Shown in pieces: positions 27,635 through 36,290 of a stretch of DNA of 64,000 nucleotides. A program made the translations under genes and the position numbers. This DNA is from an uncultured Pelagibacteraceae bacterium (lineage in GTDB: Bacteria; Pseudomonadota; Alphaproteobacteria; Pelagibacterales; AG-422-B15), in the NCBI GenBank assembly GCA_902590345.1, contig CACIWK010000002.1, positions 1-64,000 on the forward strand, given 5' to 3'. The notes under the pieces were generated by a model. That model was not told the DNA's origin, did not search any database, and saw only the letters and a program-made list of their open reading frames with translations. How positions within the stretch are numbered: position 1 is the first letter of the stretch; every line of letters starts with the position of its first letter.

Positions 27635-27664
27635 CTTGAAGTTAATAAATAAATAGCCACATAA
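27635..27664 (+). promoter_or_regulatory. candidate sigma-32 promoter of hslVU
   Basis: CTTGAAG at 27635-27641 and CCACATAA at 27657-27664 are separated by 15 bases, close to the heat-shock consensus CTTGAAA and CCCCATNT. Transcription would start at about 27671, almost on the hslV ATG at 27673, so the message would be nearly leaderless. hslVU is a classical sigma-32 target, which supports the call; it rests on consensus by eye. Confidence 0.5.
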
Positions 27665-27672
27665 CACTCAAC

Positions 27673-28224
27673 ATGGAAAATCAACAAAGTCAATCATGGC
27701 ATGGCACAACTATTATTAGTGTAAGAAAAGGCAATCAGGTTGTTGTCGCGGGAGACGGACAAGTTAGTCTTGGAAATACAGTCATTAAAGGCACTGCCCA
27801 AAAGGTTAGAAAAATAGGTGATGGCAGTGTTATCTCTGGTTTTGCCGGAGCAACTGCAGATGCATTTACTTTATTTGAAAGACTAGAAGCAAAGCTCGAA
27901 AAGCATCCTAAACAGCTTACCAGAGCATGTGTTGAACTGGCGAAAGATTGGCGCACCGACAAATATTTAAGGCGCCTAGAAGCACTTCTTACAGTTGCAG
28001 ACTCTTCTACATCACTTCTAATTACTGGAATGGGTGACGTGTTAGATCCTGAAGGGTCAATTATTGGAATTGGTAGCGGTGGTAATTATGCACTATCCGC
28101 TGCTAAAGCGCTGATTGATACTGATCTTACTGCTGAAGAAATTGCTTTAAAGTCACTAAAAATTGCTGGCGAAATTTGTGTTTTCACAAACAGCAATGTT
28201 ACACTTGAAAAAATTGAGTATTAG
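27673..28224 (+). CDS. hslV: ATP-dependent protease proteolytic subunit HslV
   Basis: HslV is the threonine protease that forms a double hexamer capped by HslU and degrades misfolded proteins. After a short propeptide the mature N-terminus would be the first Thr of [25 protein letters not shown] and [18 protein letters not shown] are family signatures. Alphaproteobacterial HslV proteins commonly have this short extension, which supports the chosen start. hslU follows three bases after its stop. Confidence 0.98.
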   Translation: MENQQSQSWHGTTIISVRKGNQVVVAGDGQVSLGNTVIKGTAQKVRKIGDGSVISGFAGATADAFTLFERLEAKLEKHPKQLTRACVELAKDWRTDKYLRRLEALLTVADSSTSLLITGMGDVLDPEGSIIGIGSGGNYALSAAKALIDTDLTAEEIALKSLKIAGEICVFTNSNVTLEKIEY

Positions 28225-28227
28225 ATA

Positions 28228-29532
28228 ATGCAAGCATTTTCACCAAGGGAAATTGTTTCCGAACTTGATAGATATATTATTGGCCAAGATGATGCAAAAA
28301 AATCTGTAGCCATAGCATTAAGGAATCGTTGGCGACGTCAGCAATTACCAGAGGATATGAGAGAAGAGGTTCTTCCAAAAAATATTTTAATGATTGGTCC
28401 TACTGGAATAGGTAAAACTGAAATTTCTAGAAGGCTCTCAAAATTAGCACAAGCACCGTTTATAAAAGTTGAAGCAACAAAATTTACAGAAGTTGGGTAT
28501 GTAGGTAGAGATGTGGAGTCCATTGTGCGTGATTTGATTGAAATAGCAATAACAATGGTTCGTGAAATAAAAAGAAAAGAAGTAAAGGCAAAAGCACAAT
28601 TAGCTGCTGAAGAACGTGTGCTAGATGCTTTAGTTGGACCAGGTTCAGGGCCTGCTACAAGAGAAAGTTTCAGAAAAAAACTTAGAAATAACGAACTCAA
28701 TGAAAAAGAAATTGAAATAGCTGTTCAAGATACTGGATCATTTCCAACAATTGACCTTCAAGGTGGACAGGGTGCTGGCATTGGAATGATAAATCTAAAC
28801 GACATGCTTGGTAAAGCCATGGGACCAAAAACTAAAAAGAAGAAAACAACAGTTGCCGATTCTTATGAGATCTTGGTTAATGAAGAGTCAGATAAGCTCA
28901 TTGATACTGACCAAATTGTAAACGAGGCAAAAAAAGCTGTAGAGGATAATGGAATTGTATTTATAGATGAAATAGACAAAGTTTGTGCAAGAAGTGAAAG
29001 AGTTGGTGGTGACGTTTCAAGAGAAGGGGTGCAAAGAGATCTGTTACCTTTAATTGAGGGAACAACAGTTAATACGAAACACGGAACGATCAAAACTGAT
29101 CATATACTTTTTATTGCTTCTGGGGCATTTCAGCTATCTAAGCCATCAGATCTATTGCCAGAATTACAGGGTAGACTCCCAATAAGGGTAAATCTCAAAG
29201 CACTTTCACAGGAAGACTTTAAACGTATCCTCACAGAACCCAAGTATAGCTTGATAAAACAGTATGAGGCGCTGATGGGTACTGAAGATGTAAAAATTAA
29301 TTTTAGCGAAGATGGAATTGATGCAATAGCAACCCTGGCTGTAGACATTAACTCAACTATTGAGAATATTGGAGCCCGTCGTTTACATACAATTCTTGAG
29401 AGAGTATTAGAAGATATAAGTTTTTCTGCAGCTGATAAAAGTGGAGAAAAAATTACAATTGATGCTAACTATGTGAAAGATAATGTAAATGAATTATCGA
29501 AAGATACAGATCTTTCTAAATTTATTCTTTAA
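28228..29532 (+). CDS. hslU: ATP-dependent protease ATPase subunit HslU
   Basis: HslU is the hexameric AAA+ unfoldase for HslV. The 434-residue protein starts with [22 protein letters not shown] and has the Walker A motif [14 protein letters not shown], an intermediate (I) domain at about 110-245, Walker B in [11 protein letters not shown], and sensor motifs with [17 protein letters not shown]. The C-terminus ends in DLSKFIL, the tail that docks into HslV. It is coupled with hslV and followed five bases later by a thioesterase gene on the same strand. Confidence 0.99.
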   Translation: MQAFSPREIVSELDRYIIGQDDAKKSVAIALRNRWRRQQLPEDMREEVLPKNILMIGPTGIGKTEISRRLSKLAQAPFIKVEATKFTEVGYVGRDVESIVRDLIEIAITMVREIKRKEVKAKAQLAAEERVLDALVGPGSGPATRESFRKKLRNNELNEKEIEIAVQDTGSFPTIDLQGGQGAGIGMINLNDMLGKAMGPKTKKKKTTVADSYEILVNEESDKLIDTDQIVNEAKKAVEDNGIVFIDEIDKVCARSERVGGDVSREGVQRDLLPLIEGTTVNTKHGTIKTDHILFIASGAFQLSKPSDLLPELQGRLPIRVNLKALSQEDFKRILTEPKYSLIKQYEALMGTEDVKINFSEDGIDAIATLAVDINSTIENIGARRLHTILERVLEDISFSAADKSGEKITIDANYVKDNVNELSKDTDLSKFIL

Positions 29533-29537
29533 TTTAT

Positions 29538-29966
29538 ATGTCACTTAAAACAAAAAAAACTCATTTAAATAAAATAAAAGTACGATACTCAGAAGTTGAT
29601 TGTCAAAGAATAGTCTACAACTCTCATTACCTAACATATTTTGATATTTCTTTGAGTGAAATGCTTGAAGATTGTTTCGATCAAGATGAATATGTAAATA
29701 ATACGAACAATGATTTTCATACTGTTGGCGTTCAAATGGATTTTAAAAGTCCTGCAAGGCTAAATGATCAGCTTGAGGTTTACACAGGCGTTAAAAAACT
29801 TGGAAATTCAAGCATGACGTTCATGCAAGAAATATATAAAGTAGGTTCAGACGAAGTTTTAAATTCAGCTAATATTACTTGGGTCAACACTAATCAAAAA
29901 AGTATGAAGTCCGAGACTATTCCAGATGATATTAGATCAAAATTGAATAAATATTTAATTGATTAA
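29538..29966 (+). CDS. acyl-CoA thioesterase, YbgC/4HBT type
   Basis: A 142-residue hotdog-fold protein with the 4HBT-type signature RYSEVDCQRIVYNSHYLTYFD, in which the Asp of EVDCQ and the Tyr/Asn-His region correspond to the YbgC active site. A strand VGVQMDFKSPARLNDQLEVYT follows. YbgC relatives hydrolyse short-chain acyl-CoAs or are linked to envelope functions. It is placed after hslU by five bases and its stop overlaps that of the convergent Tim44-like gene. Confidence 0.87.
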   Translation: MSLKTKKTHLNKIKVRYSEVDCQRIVYNSHYLTYFDISLSEMLEDCFDQDEYVNNTNNDFHTVGVQMDFKSPARLNDQLEVYTGVKKLGNSSMTFMQEIYKVGSDEVLNSANITWVNTNQKSMKSETIPDDIRSKLNKYLID

Positions 29967-30577
29967 TCGGAAGTCGCTGCTAACAGCCAGTTTGAACTTT
30001 TTTTATCTTTTATTTTTTCAAATGTCCAAACATCAGTAATTTTTTGAACTTGGTTAAGACTTCCGGAAATTACTTCATCTTTACTATTCTTAATACAAGT
30101 AATCATCTCCGATATAAATCTTACTGTTACTTCCATTGGATTTTTCTTTAAATCTTTGTGAACAATCTCTGACTTTTCAATTCCTATAAAATTAAATTCT
30201 ACTGTTTCATTTTTACTATTTCTTTCATCAATAACTGATGAAAAACTATTTAATACATCGTCAGAGAGTAGAGGCTTTAAAGCATCTTTGTTGCCGTTCT
30301 CAAAATTCGTAACAATGGTTTCATAGGCGTTCGCTGCTCCACGCAAAAAATCGTCATTATTAAACCAACCGTCCTCGCGCGCACTAGATGAAGTTTTTGG
30401 TTCAATTGGAATGGCTTTTTCCTCTTTAGAGGTCTGTGGTGACTCATAATTATATGAGGTTTTGTCAGTTTTTTCGTGACCAGTACGTCTTCCTAGGACG
30501 CTTCTAAGACGCAGAAGGACAATGCCAGCAATAATTGCAAGAATTAAAATGTCTATGTACTGAAATGCTTCACTCAT
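29963..30577 (-). CDS. Tim44/TimA-like membrane-anchored protein
   Basis: A 204-residue protein with a single N-terminal membrane segment (about residues 8-25, DILILAIIAGIVLLRL), a polar linker (30-70) and a C-terminal Tim44-like domain (about 80-200) with FLRGAANAYETIVTNFENG and VQKITDVWTFEK. The mitochondrial Tim44 relatives tether Hsp70 to the protein import channel; the alphaproteobacterial role is less certain. The gene lies near the divergent fxsA and secB, the usual alphaproteobacterial neighbourhood. Confidence 0.9.
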   Translation of the reverse strand: MSEAFQYIDILILAIIAGIVLLRLRSVLGRRTGHEKTDKTSYNYESPQTSKEEKAIPIEPKTSSSAREDGWFNNDDFLRGAANAYETIVTNFENGNKDALKPLLSDDVLNSFSSVIDERNSKNETVEFNFIGIEKSEIVHKDLKKNPMEVTVRFISEMITCIKNSKDEVISGSLNQVQKITDVWTFEKIKDKKSSNWLLAATSD

Positions 30578-30643
30578 TTATTTAAATATTATAGAGTTCT
30601 TATTTAGGGATTTAAACTAAACTTTCAACATTTACTTTTTATT

Positions 30644-31081
30644 TTGTTTTTTATATTTTTTGCAATTTTCATACTTATTCCGATCATTGAAATTAGCTTA
30701 TTTATTGAAATTGGGAGCATTATTGGTTCCTTTTATACAATTATGCTAATATTTCTTACAGCTATAGTTGGTGTATTCTTTGTCCGCCAGCAAGGTATTA
30801 GTACATTTCAGAAATTAGCCTCTCAATTGCAAAACCTTGAGGCACCTGTTCAAACAATGTTTGAAGGGCTTGTTATCCTTATTTCTGGAATTCTGTTAAT
30901 TACTCCTGGGTTCTTCTCAGACTCTATAGGTTTTCTTGGTTTAATACCTGTTACAAGGGTGATTTTTATAAAGTTAGTAGCAAGTTACATTCTTTCTCGA
31001 TATGGTGTGAAACAAAATCACGAAGATAATACCTTAGAGGGTGACTTCGTCGAATTGGATGATGAGGACAAAATAAAATAA
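30644..31081 (+). CDS. fxsA: FxsA-family membrane protein
   Basis: A 145-residue inner-membrane protein with hydrophobic segments at about 1-20, 26-46 and 75-100, and a polar acidic C-terminus. IFILIPIIEISLFIEIGSIIG and LEAPVQTMFEGLVILISGILLITPGFFSD contain the conserved FxsA pattern (split here into its two regions by eye). E. coli FxsA is known for affecting F-plasmid exclusion of phage T7; the normal role is unknown. The only start that gives the full first helix is a TTG codon. The stop is one base into the secB start. Confidence 0.88.
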   Translation: MFFIFFAIFILIPIIEISLFIEIGSIIGSFYTIMLIFLTAIVGVFFVRQQGISTFQKLASQLQNLEAPVQTMFEGLVILISGILLITPGFFSDSIGFLGLIPVTRVIFIKLVASYILSRYGVKQNHEDNTLEGDFVELDDEDKIK

Positions 31082-31503
31082 TGGATGTAAAAGCGAAAAT
31101 TATTACTCAATTTATTAGAGATTTATCATTTGAAAATCCACATGGACTTGAGTCTTTTAAGCCAGGTAGCGATCGCCCCATGATCAATGCTAATGTTGAT
31201 GTAAAAGCAAAAAATAGAAAAGATACTGAAATTTATGAGGTAGAATTAAACATCAGTGTCAATGCTATTCGAGATGAAAAGAATTTATATATAATTGATC
31301 TCAAGTATATAGGAATTTTTGAATTAAAAAATTTAACTGATGATGTTAAGGAGCCATATCTTTTAGTTGAATGTCCAAGGCAATTATTTCCATTTGCAAG
31401 AAGAATTATTTATGACATGCACTCGGATGGAGGGCTTCCGCCTTTAATGTTGGATCCAGTAAATTTTGCTGACTTATATGAAAAAAGAAAAAAACAAAAT
31501 TAA
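31081..31503 (+). CDS. secB: protein-export chaperone SecB
   Basis: A 140-residue tetrameric chaperone that keeps precursor proteins unfolded for SecA. Family features are IKYIRDLSFENP-like text (here ITQFIRDLSFENPHGLESF), VELNISVNAI and the C-terminal LLVECPRQLFPFARRIIYD with DGGLPPLMLDPVNFADLY. The long acidic SecA-binding tail of E. coli SecB is not obvious; the C-terminus is short and lysine-rich. It overlaps the stop of fxsA by one base and converges on the NUDIX gene. Confidence 0.97.
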   Translation: MDVKAKIITQFIRDLSFENPHGLESFKPGSDRPMINANVDVKAKNRKDTEIYEVELNISVNAIRDEKNLYIIDLKYIGIFELKNLTDDVKEPYLLVECPRQLFPFARRIIYDMHSDGGLPPLMLDPVNFADLYEKRKKQN

Positions 31504-32312
31504 TAACTAATAAATTTTGCCTCTCCATTTACCATTTCAAATATTGGCTCAACCTTAGGAATTGCATCTTTTGTTTTATTATTCATATCATCAAGAAGAA
31601 CTGATGTATTTGTATACTCACTTATCATTTCTAGATTTTTAATTGTTGGCATTATCATTGGAAACTTTCCATTTTTAGACTTTAATAAAGCATCTTTAGG
31701 ATTAATCCATTTACTTTCTACACCTTCAGTACCATCGTGGATTGCTTCTTGCGCTGTAGTGCGTGCGATAAAAAATCTGGTGCTATATCTTCTTTTCTCA
31801 ATTTTTGGAGTTATCCAATGAGAAATGTAAGCGAGTTCACTAGTAGCAAGTTCTAAATTTAATTTATTAATCATTTCGTAAAAAATATTTTCACCTTTTT
31901 GAAGTCTATTTTTGTAATGGTTTATGATTTTAAGATCCTCGTTTTTAAAAACTGTATTTTTCAAATTTTCTCCCTTTTTATTCGCAAGAAGTATTCCACT
32001 CTCTTCGAAGCACTCTCTTATACATGCAATCCAATATGACAATCCGTTTTTATCTATGCCGAGTCTAGCTGAAGCTAAACAATCGTCTAATTGAGGACTA
32101 TATTTTGAATAATTATTTGAAATATCCTCATTATCTATCTTGCCTCCTGGAAATACCCATGCACCCCCAAAATTGGTTTTCATAGATCTTTTGATCATAA
32201 AAACCTCTAATTGATTATTTGTGTCTCGTATGAGTAAAACTGAAGCAGCAGGTGTTGGAACTTTCTGATAATTGTCGCCATCGCTGAGTGTATGATTGAT
32301 TTGATTACTCAC
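31500..32312 (-). CDS. NUDIX hydrolase (NUDT7/NUDT19-like)
   Basis: A 270-residue NUDIX-superfamily hydrolase. The domain starts with ASVLLIRDTNNQLEVFMIKRS and AWVFPGGKID, and the catalytic helix appears as IRECFEESGILL. The distance between the GG and the REC-EE-SG part is much longer than in the standard 23-residue NUDIX box, as in the RNR/NUDT19-like coenzyme A diphosphatase branch. The substrate is uncertain (CoA esters or other nucleoside diphosphates). It overlaps dnaQ upstream by eight bases and secB downstream by four. Confidence 0.88.
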   Translation of the reverse strand: MSNQINHTLSDGDNYQKVPTPAASVLLIRDTNNQLEVFMIKRSMKTNFGGAWVFPGGKIDNEDISNNYSKYSPQLDDCLASARLGIDKNGLSYWIACIRECFEESGILLANKKGENLKNTVFKNEDLKIINHYKNRLQKGENIFYEMINKLNLELATSELAYISHWITPKIEKRRYSTRFFIARTTAQEAIHDGTEGVESKWINPKDALLKSKNGKFPMIMPTIKNLEMISEYTNTSVLLDDMNNKTKDAIPKVEPIFEMVNGEAKFISY

Positions 32313-33000
32313 TAGATTGACTAATTTTATTCCAGATAGAGTTCTTGCCTAGCGTTTGTATAAACGACTGATGCAACTCTTTTTCTTTTTCTGAAAGTCG
32401 AGGAGGTAGATTCCTATTTTTAATTTTTTCAGTATTAAAAGTCACGGGCGAATTTTTTACTTCAACCGAATTATTTAGATCTAGACTTAACTCTCTAGCA
32501 TCCATCAATTCTATGTATACTCGTGCTAAAAGTTCAGTATCTACTGTTGCTGAATGCTTTTCTCTTTGTGTATTATCTATTGCAAATCTCTTACAAAGGG
32601 CATCTAAGGAAACACTTTGACCTGGAAACTTTTCCCTTGCTATTGCAACAGTATCAATTTTCTCATTCTTTAGAGACTCCTTGCCGCATGTGTTGAGTTC
32701 ATAATTTAGAAACCCAACATCAAAATCAACATTGTGAGCTATGATAGGGTCATTACCCACAAATTCTAAAAATTTATTTATAACATTTTCAAACAAGGGT
32801 TTGTCTTTCAAAAACTCATAATTCAAGCCATGGACTTTGAAGGATGACTCAGGCACATCCCTTTGCGGATTAATATATTGCTGATATGTATTTCCAGTGG
32901 GCAAATAATCCACTATTTCAATTGCAGCAATTTCTATGACACGGTGACCCTCTGATGGTCTTAACCCTGTAGTTTCTGTATCAAGAACAATTTGCCTCAT
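32305..33000 (-). CDS. dnaQ: DNA polymerase III epsilon subunit (3'-5' proofreading exonuclease)
   Basis: A DEDDh exonuclease of 231 residues. The Exo motifs are visible: IVLDTETTGLRP with the DxE pair, IIAHNVDFDVGFLN, and HSATVDTELLARV with the catalytic His and Asp. A C-terminal tail (about 185-231) would bind the alpha subunit. It proofreads during chromosome replication. The gene is part of the leftward maf-aroE-coaE-dnaQ series next to the predicted origin, a gene order conserved in Alphaproteobacteria, and overlaps coaE by four bases. Confidence 0.97.
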   Translation of the reverse strand: MRQIVLDTETTGLRPSEGHRVIEIAAIEIVDYLPTGNTYQQYINPQRDVPESSFKVHGLNYEFLKDKPLFENVINKFLEFVGNDPIIAHNVDFDVGFLNYELNTCGKESLKNEKIDTVAIAREKFPGQSVSLDALCKRFAIDNTQREKHSATVDTELLARVYIELMDARELSLDLNNSVEVKNSPVTFNTEKIKNRNLPPRLSEKEKELHQSFIQTLGKNSIWNKISQSSE

Positions 33001-33620
33001 TTATTAAAAAAGGTATTCCAAGCTTTTGGATTAATCAATTTAATTTTTGCGGCAACTTCTTTAACCTCCGACTTTGTTTTCTCAATCTCACTGTCTGTAG
33101 AGATGATGTAATCAGCTTTCTTTAATTTTTCTCTGTCTGGCATTTGTTGACCCTTGATTGCATTAAAAATCTCTAAAGGAACCTTTCTTTCCGAAACGAC
33201 CCTGGACTGCTGAGTTTCCTCAGAGGCAGTAACTACAACTGAAACATCTACATATTTTTCTCCACCTGTCTCAAAAAGCAATGGTATATCCAAAACGCAG
33301 CCTGTCTTTCCCTCCTCAATTAATTTATTTATATACATAATCTGATAATTCCTTGTAACAGGATGAACAATTTGCTCTAGGTCTCTAAATTTTTTTGGAT
33401 CTTTGTTTAAAATATCCCTTAATGCAATTCGGTCTACAGCCCCATCTTTAGTAGAACCTGGAAACTTAGCTTCAACTTTTGCAATCACTTCTTCATCTTT
33501 TTCATAAATATAATGCACCGTATCGTCTGCGTTATAAACACCGTAACCGTGCTCTTTAAACATCTGGGCGACGGTTGATTTTCCCATTCCAATAGACCCC
33601 GTTACACCAACCAACAGCAT
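32997..33620 (-). CDS. coaE: dephospho-CoA kinase
   Basis: The last enzyme of coenzyme A synthesis, phosphorylating the 3'-hydroxyl of dephospho-CoA. It is a P-loop kinase with LLVGVTGSIGMGKSTVAQMF at its start, the DxD-like NADDTVHYIY, VLDIPLLFETGGEKYVD and QQMPDREKLKKADYIIST. Length (207 residues) is usual. It starts on the last base of the aroE stop codon and overlaps dnaQ by four bases. Confidence 0.97.
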   Translation of the reverse strand: MLLVGVTGSIGMGKSTVAQMFKEHGYGVYNADDTVHYIYEKDEEVIAKVEAKFPGSTKDGAVDRIALRDILNKDPKKFRDLEQIVHPVTRNYQIMYINKLIEEGKTGCVLDIPLLFETGGEKYVDVSVVVTASEETQQSRVVSERKVPLEIFNAIKGQQMPDREKLKKADYIISTDSEIEKTKSEVKEVAAKIKLINPKAWNTFFNK

Positions 33621-34435
33621 TATTTTACTCCTAATGCCAGCATTAAGTCCTTATCTATTGCAGGAATTTTGTTATGCCACAAATTAAAAGATTGCGCAGC
33701 CTGGTTAATTAGCATTTCTAATCCATTTTGAACCGTACAACCATTTTTTTCAGCACGTTGTAAGAAGGTTGTTTTGCTTGGATTATATATCAAGTCATAA
33801 ACATGTGTAGAAGGTTTAAGGTTATTAAAGTTTATAAGGTTGTTTGCTTCATTTTTTTGCTGACCAAGGCTTGTCGTATTAACAACCAAACTTGAAGATC
33901 CAACAAACTCATTTAGTGATGACTCCGTTAATATTGTTGCTTCTACACCTAGGTCATCACAAAGAAGTTCTACCTTCTCTCTTGTTCTATTAAATATTCC
34001 AATTTCACACCTCATTTGCTTTAACGCAAACACAACTGCCCTTGCCGATCCTCCAGCACCAAGCACCAAGCACTGTTTGCTGCCTAGGTTTCTGTTTACA
34101 ATTGATTTTTGGAAACCGGCTGGGTCGGTGTTTTCACCGTAAACACCATCTTCGTTTACGATCAGTGTGTTAACCGCTTTAAGTGTCCCAGCAACAACTG
34201 ATGTCTTATGACAATATTTATAAGCATCTTCTTTTAGTGGAACAGTTACATTTAAGCCGCTATAGCCCTCTTCTATTAAACGACCAACGTCTTCATCAAA
34301 ATTTTCTTTCTTAACGTTTATTTTTTGATAAGTATCAGAGTCGACACCTTCGCGTTCAATCCAGTGATTATGTATCTTGGGTGAGAGACTGTGATCAATA
34401 GGATCTCCTATAACTGCTGTTTTTTTATGTTTCAT
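33620..34435 (-). CDS. aroE: shikimate dehydrogenase
   Basis: AroE reduces 3-dehydroshikimate to shikimate with NADPH in the aromatic amino-acid pathway. Shikimate binding is shown by DPIDHSLSPKIHNHW and NVTVPLKEDAYKY (catalytic Lys), and the Rossmann loop by VLGAGGSARAVVFAL; NGLEMLINQAAQSFNLW is a C-terminal signature. The ATG at 34435 gives 271 residues and overlaps the end of maf; the TTG three codons upstream is less likely to be the start. Confidence 0.97.
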   Translation of the reverse strand: MKHKKTAVIGDPIDHSLSPKIHNHWIEREGVDSDTYQKINVKKENFDEDVGRLIEEGYSGLNVTVPLKEDAYKYCHKTSVVAGTLKAVNTLIVNEDGVYGENTDPAGFQKSIVNRNLGSKQCLVLGAGGSARAVVFALKQMRCEIGIFNRTREKVELLCDDLGVEATILTESSLNEFVGSSSLVVNTTSLGQQKNEANNLINFNNLKPSTHVYDLIYNPSKTTFLQRAEKNGCTVQNGLEMLINQAAQSFNLWHNKIPAIDKDLMLALGVK

Positions 34436-35030
34436 TGTTCTCAAACAAAAGATTGTTTTCCCAAAGGAATTGAGTTAATTGAATTATTGATATTCCCTGT
34501 ATAGAGAAAAGATCACTTCCGATGCTTTCAAAAAGTTTTATTCCCTCTTTTTCGATTGCATAAACTCCTACAAGGCCAAGAATATTATCGTCGACTTTGT
34601 CAAGGTATTCTGTTATTTGGTCATCTTTTAAATTTCGCATTAACATTTTAGATCTGTCAACATGTTTCCAAATAATATTATTATTTAGAGCAACTGTTGT
34701 CGCGGTTATAAGTGTGTGGGTAGATCCACTCATTTTCTTCAACTGCTCTTTTGCTTCATTTTTGTCTCGAGCTTTACTAATCAGTTCGCCTTTTAAGTCT
34801 AAGCCTTGATCTGACCCAATAACAAGTGCGTCATTGTCTGACATTGAGGGCTTTAGGGCTTTCATTTCAGCGAGTTTAACCACGACTTCTTCTGGTGTTT
34901 TTTTACTCATCGATAACTTTACCTCATTCTCATCTACGCCGTGAGCGACTGTTTCAAAGCTTATGCCGGCATTGCGCAACAATTTAGCTCTTGTTTCACT
35001 CTTGGATGCTAAAATAATATCTCTGTTCAT
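34425..35030 (-). CDS. maf: Maf-like nucleoside triphosphate pyrophosphatase
   Basis: A 201-residue Maf/HAM1-fold protein that hydrolyses modified or canonical nucleotides to monophosphates. The N-terminal signature is ILASKSETRAKLLRNAG, and VIGSDQGLDLKGE lies in the active-site region with the conserved acidic residue. One or two Maf paralogues are usual; this one may be the YceF type. It is the first leftward gene from the predicted origin and its promoter must lie in the maf-hemE spacer. Confidence 0.93.
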   Translation of the reverse strand: MNRDIILASKSETRAKLLRNAGISFETVAHGVDENEVKLSMSKKTPEEVVVKLAEMKALKPSMSDNDALVIGSDQGLDLKGELISKARDKNEAKEQLKKMSGSTHTLITATTVALNNNIIWKHVDRSKMLMRNLKDDQITEYLDKVDDNILGLVGVYAIEKEGIKLFESIGSDLFSIQGISIIQLTQFLWENNLLFENNET

Positions 35031-35303
35031 AAATTTGTATAAACACCCCGGGGCTTGTGGTTATTTTCTCTATCTTTGCTCATCTTTAATTTTTAAACTA
35101 TTTTTCTATCTTTATTGAGAATTTTTGCAAACTTTGTTCACCTGTTGAAAGTGTTGTAGTTTTCTTCCACGGCGGTGAATAAGGCTAAAACCCATATAAT
35201 TCAAAGCGATTGCTCTGTGTATCGAATTGTGGGCAAAAAGTGACTTTTTATATATACACAATTCCACAGGGACATAAACAACTACAATTATATATATATT
35301 ATA
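35031..35303 (+). other. putative chromosomal replication origin (oriC) between maf and hemE
   Basis: This 273-base spacer separates leftward maf-aroE-coaE-dnaQ from rightward hemE-hemH-hemJ-rho; in Caulobacter and relatives the origin lies beside hemE in this neighbourhood. It has AT-rich runs (near 35247-35259 and 35287-35302), a GC-rich palindrome CCCCGGGG at 35046-35053, and several degenerate DnaA-box-like words: the complement of ATAACCACA at 35056-35064, TTGTTCACC at 35134-35142, the complement of TTGCCCACA at 35228-35236, and TTCCACA at 35262-35268. None is a perfect TTATCCACA. No ORF here is convincing. The call rests mainly on gene context. Confidence 0.6.
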
Positions 35304-36290
35304 ATGAGTATATTTATAGATACACTTAGAGGACAAAAAACAAAAACAACTCCAGTTTGGTTAATGAGACAGGCGGGTAGACATCTGCCTGAATATATAA
35401 ATATCAGAAAACAGTTCGTTGACTTAATGGATATGTTTTTAGATTCCTCTACTATACTTGAAATATCAATGCAACCTGTAAAAAGGTACAACATGGACGC
35501 TTGCATTGTGTTTTCAGATATTTTAATAACCCCATTTGCTGCGGGCTCAAGCGTTAAGTTTGTGGAGGGACAAGGCCCGATAATAAAGTTTAACGAGAAC
35601 ATGAATTATGCCCACGAAAGAACACTACCTCTTGCATCAGGAATAAAAAAGATAAAAGAAAATACAGACATTCCTCTAATAGGTTTTGCTGGCGGAGTAT
35701 GGACAACCTTATTTTACTGTTTATTCGGAAAAAACGAACGCCAGAAATTAAAACCTCAAGATATTTCAAAAAAAACTTCGCAGATAGATAACTTAATAGA
35801 GCGCATGACACACGCGACCATTCAGCACGCCGTAATGCAAATCAATTGTGGGATTGACGCGTTTCAAATATTTGAGTCAGCGGCAGGATATCTAAACAAT
35901 GAACAATTTGATAAATGGTGTGTTCAGCCTACAAAAATAATTATTGAAAATATAAAGAAAACAAAAGACATTCCCGTAATAGGCTTTCCAAGAAACACGA
36001 ATCTTGAGTGTTATAAAAAATATTCAAAGATAGATAAGTTGGACTGTGTTACGCTAGATTATAACTTTCCTTTAGATAAAATTAATGAGCTAAACGATAA
36101 AATTGTTTTTCAAGGAAACCTGGACCCTAAACACCTATTAAAGGACTCTCAAAATCTTAGTCAGAAAATTGAAGAAATATTGTTTGCTTTTAGAGAAAGA
36201 CCACATATTTTTAATTTAGGACACGGAGTTTTACCCGATACATCAATTGAGAAGGTTGAGCAAATGCTCTTACAGATAAGATTAAAATGA
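35304..36290 (+). CDS. hemE: uroporphyrinogen decarboxylase
   Basis: HemE decarboxylates uroporphyrinogen III to coproporphyrinogen III in heme synthesis. The signature PVWLMRQAGRHLPEY is at residues 16-30, with the substrate-binding arginines and histidine, and FSDILITPFAAG plus GFAGGVWTTLFY follow. The 328-residue length is normal. It is the first rightward gene from the predicted origin, and overlaps hemH by four bases. The Alphaproteobacterial origin is classically located just upstream of hemE. Confidence 0.98.
   Translation: MSIFIDTLRGQKTKTTPVWLMRQAGRHLPEYINIRKQFVDLMDMFLDSSTILEISMQPVKRYNMDACIVFSDILITPFAAGSSVKFVEGQGPIIKFNENMNYAHERTLPLASGIKKIKENTDIPLIGFAGGVWTTLFYCLFGKNERQKLKPQDISKKTSQIDNLIERMTHATIQHAVMQINCGIDAFQIFESAAGYLNNEQFDKWCVQPTKIIIENIKKTKDIPVIGFPRNTNLECYKKYSKIDKLDCVTLDYNFPLDKINELNDKIVFQGNLDPKHLLKDSQNLSQKIEEILFAFRERPHIFNLGHGVLPDTSIEKVEQMLLQIRLK

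Noticed and set aside
35112-35336. 74-residue minus-strand ORF across the maf-hemE spacer
   Set aside because: It overlaps the hemE start, has a repetitive low-information sequence and no ribosome site; treated as chance in the origin spacer.
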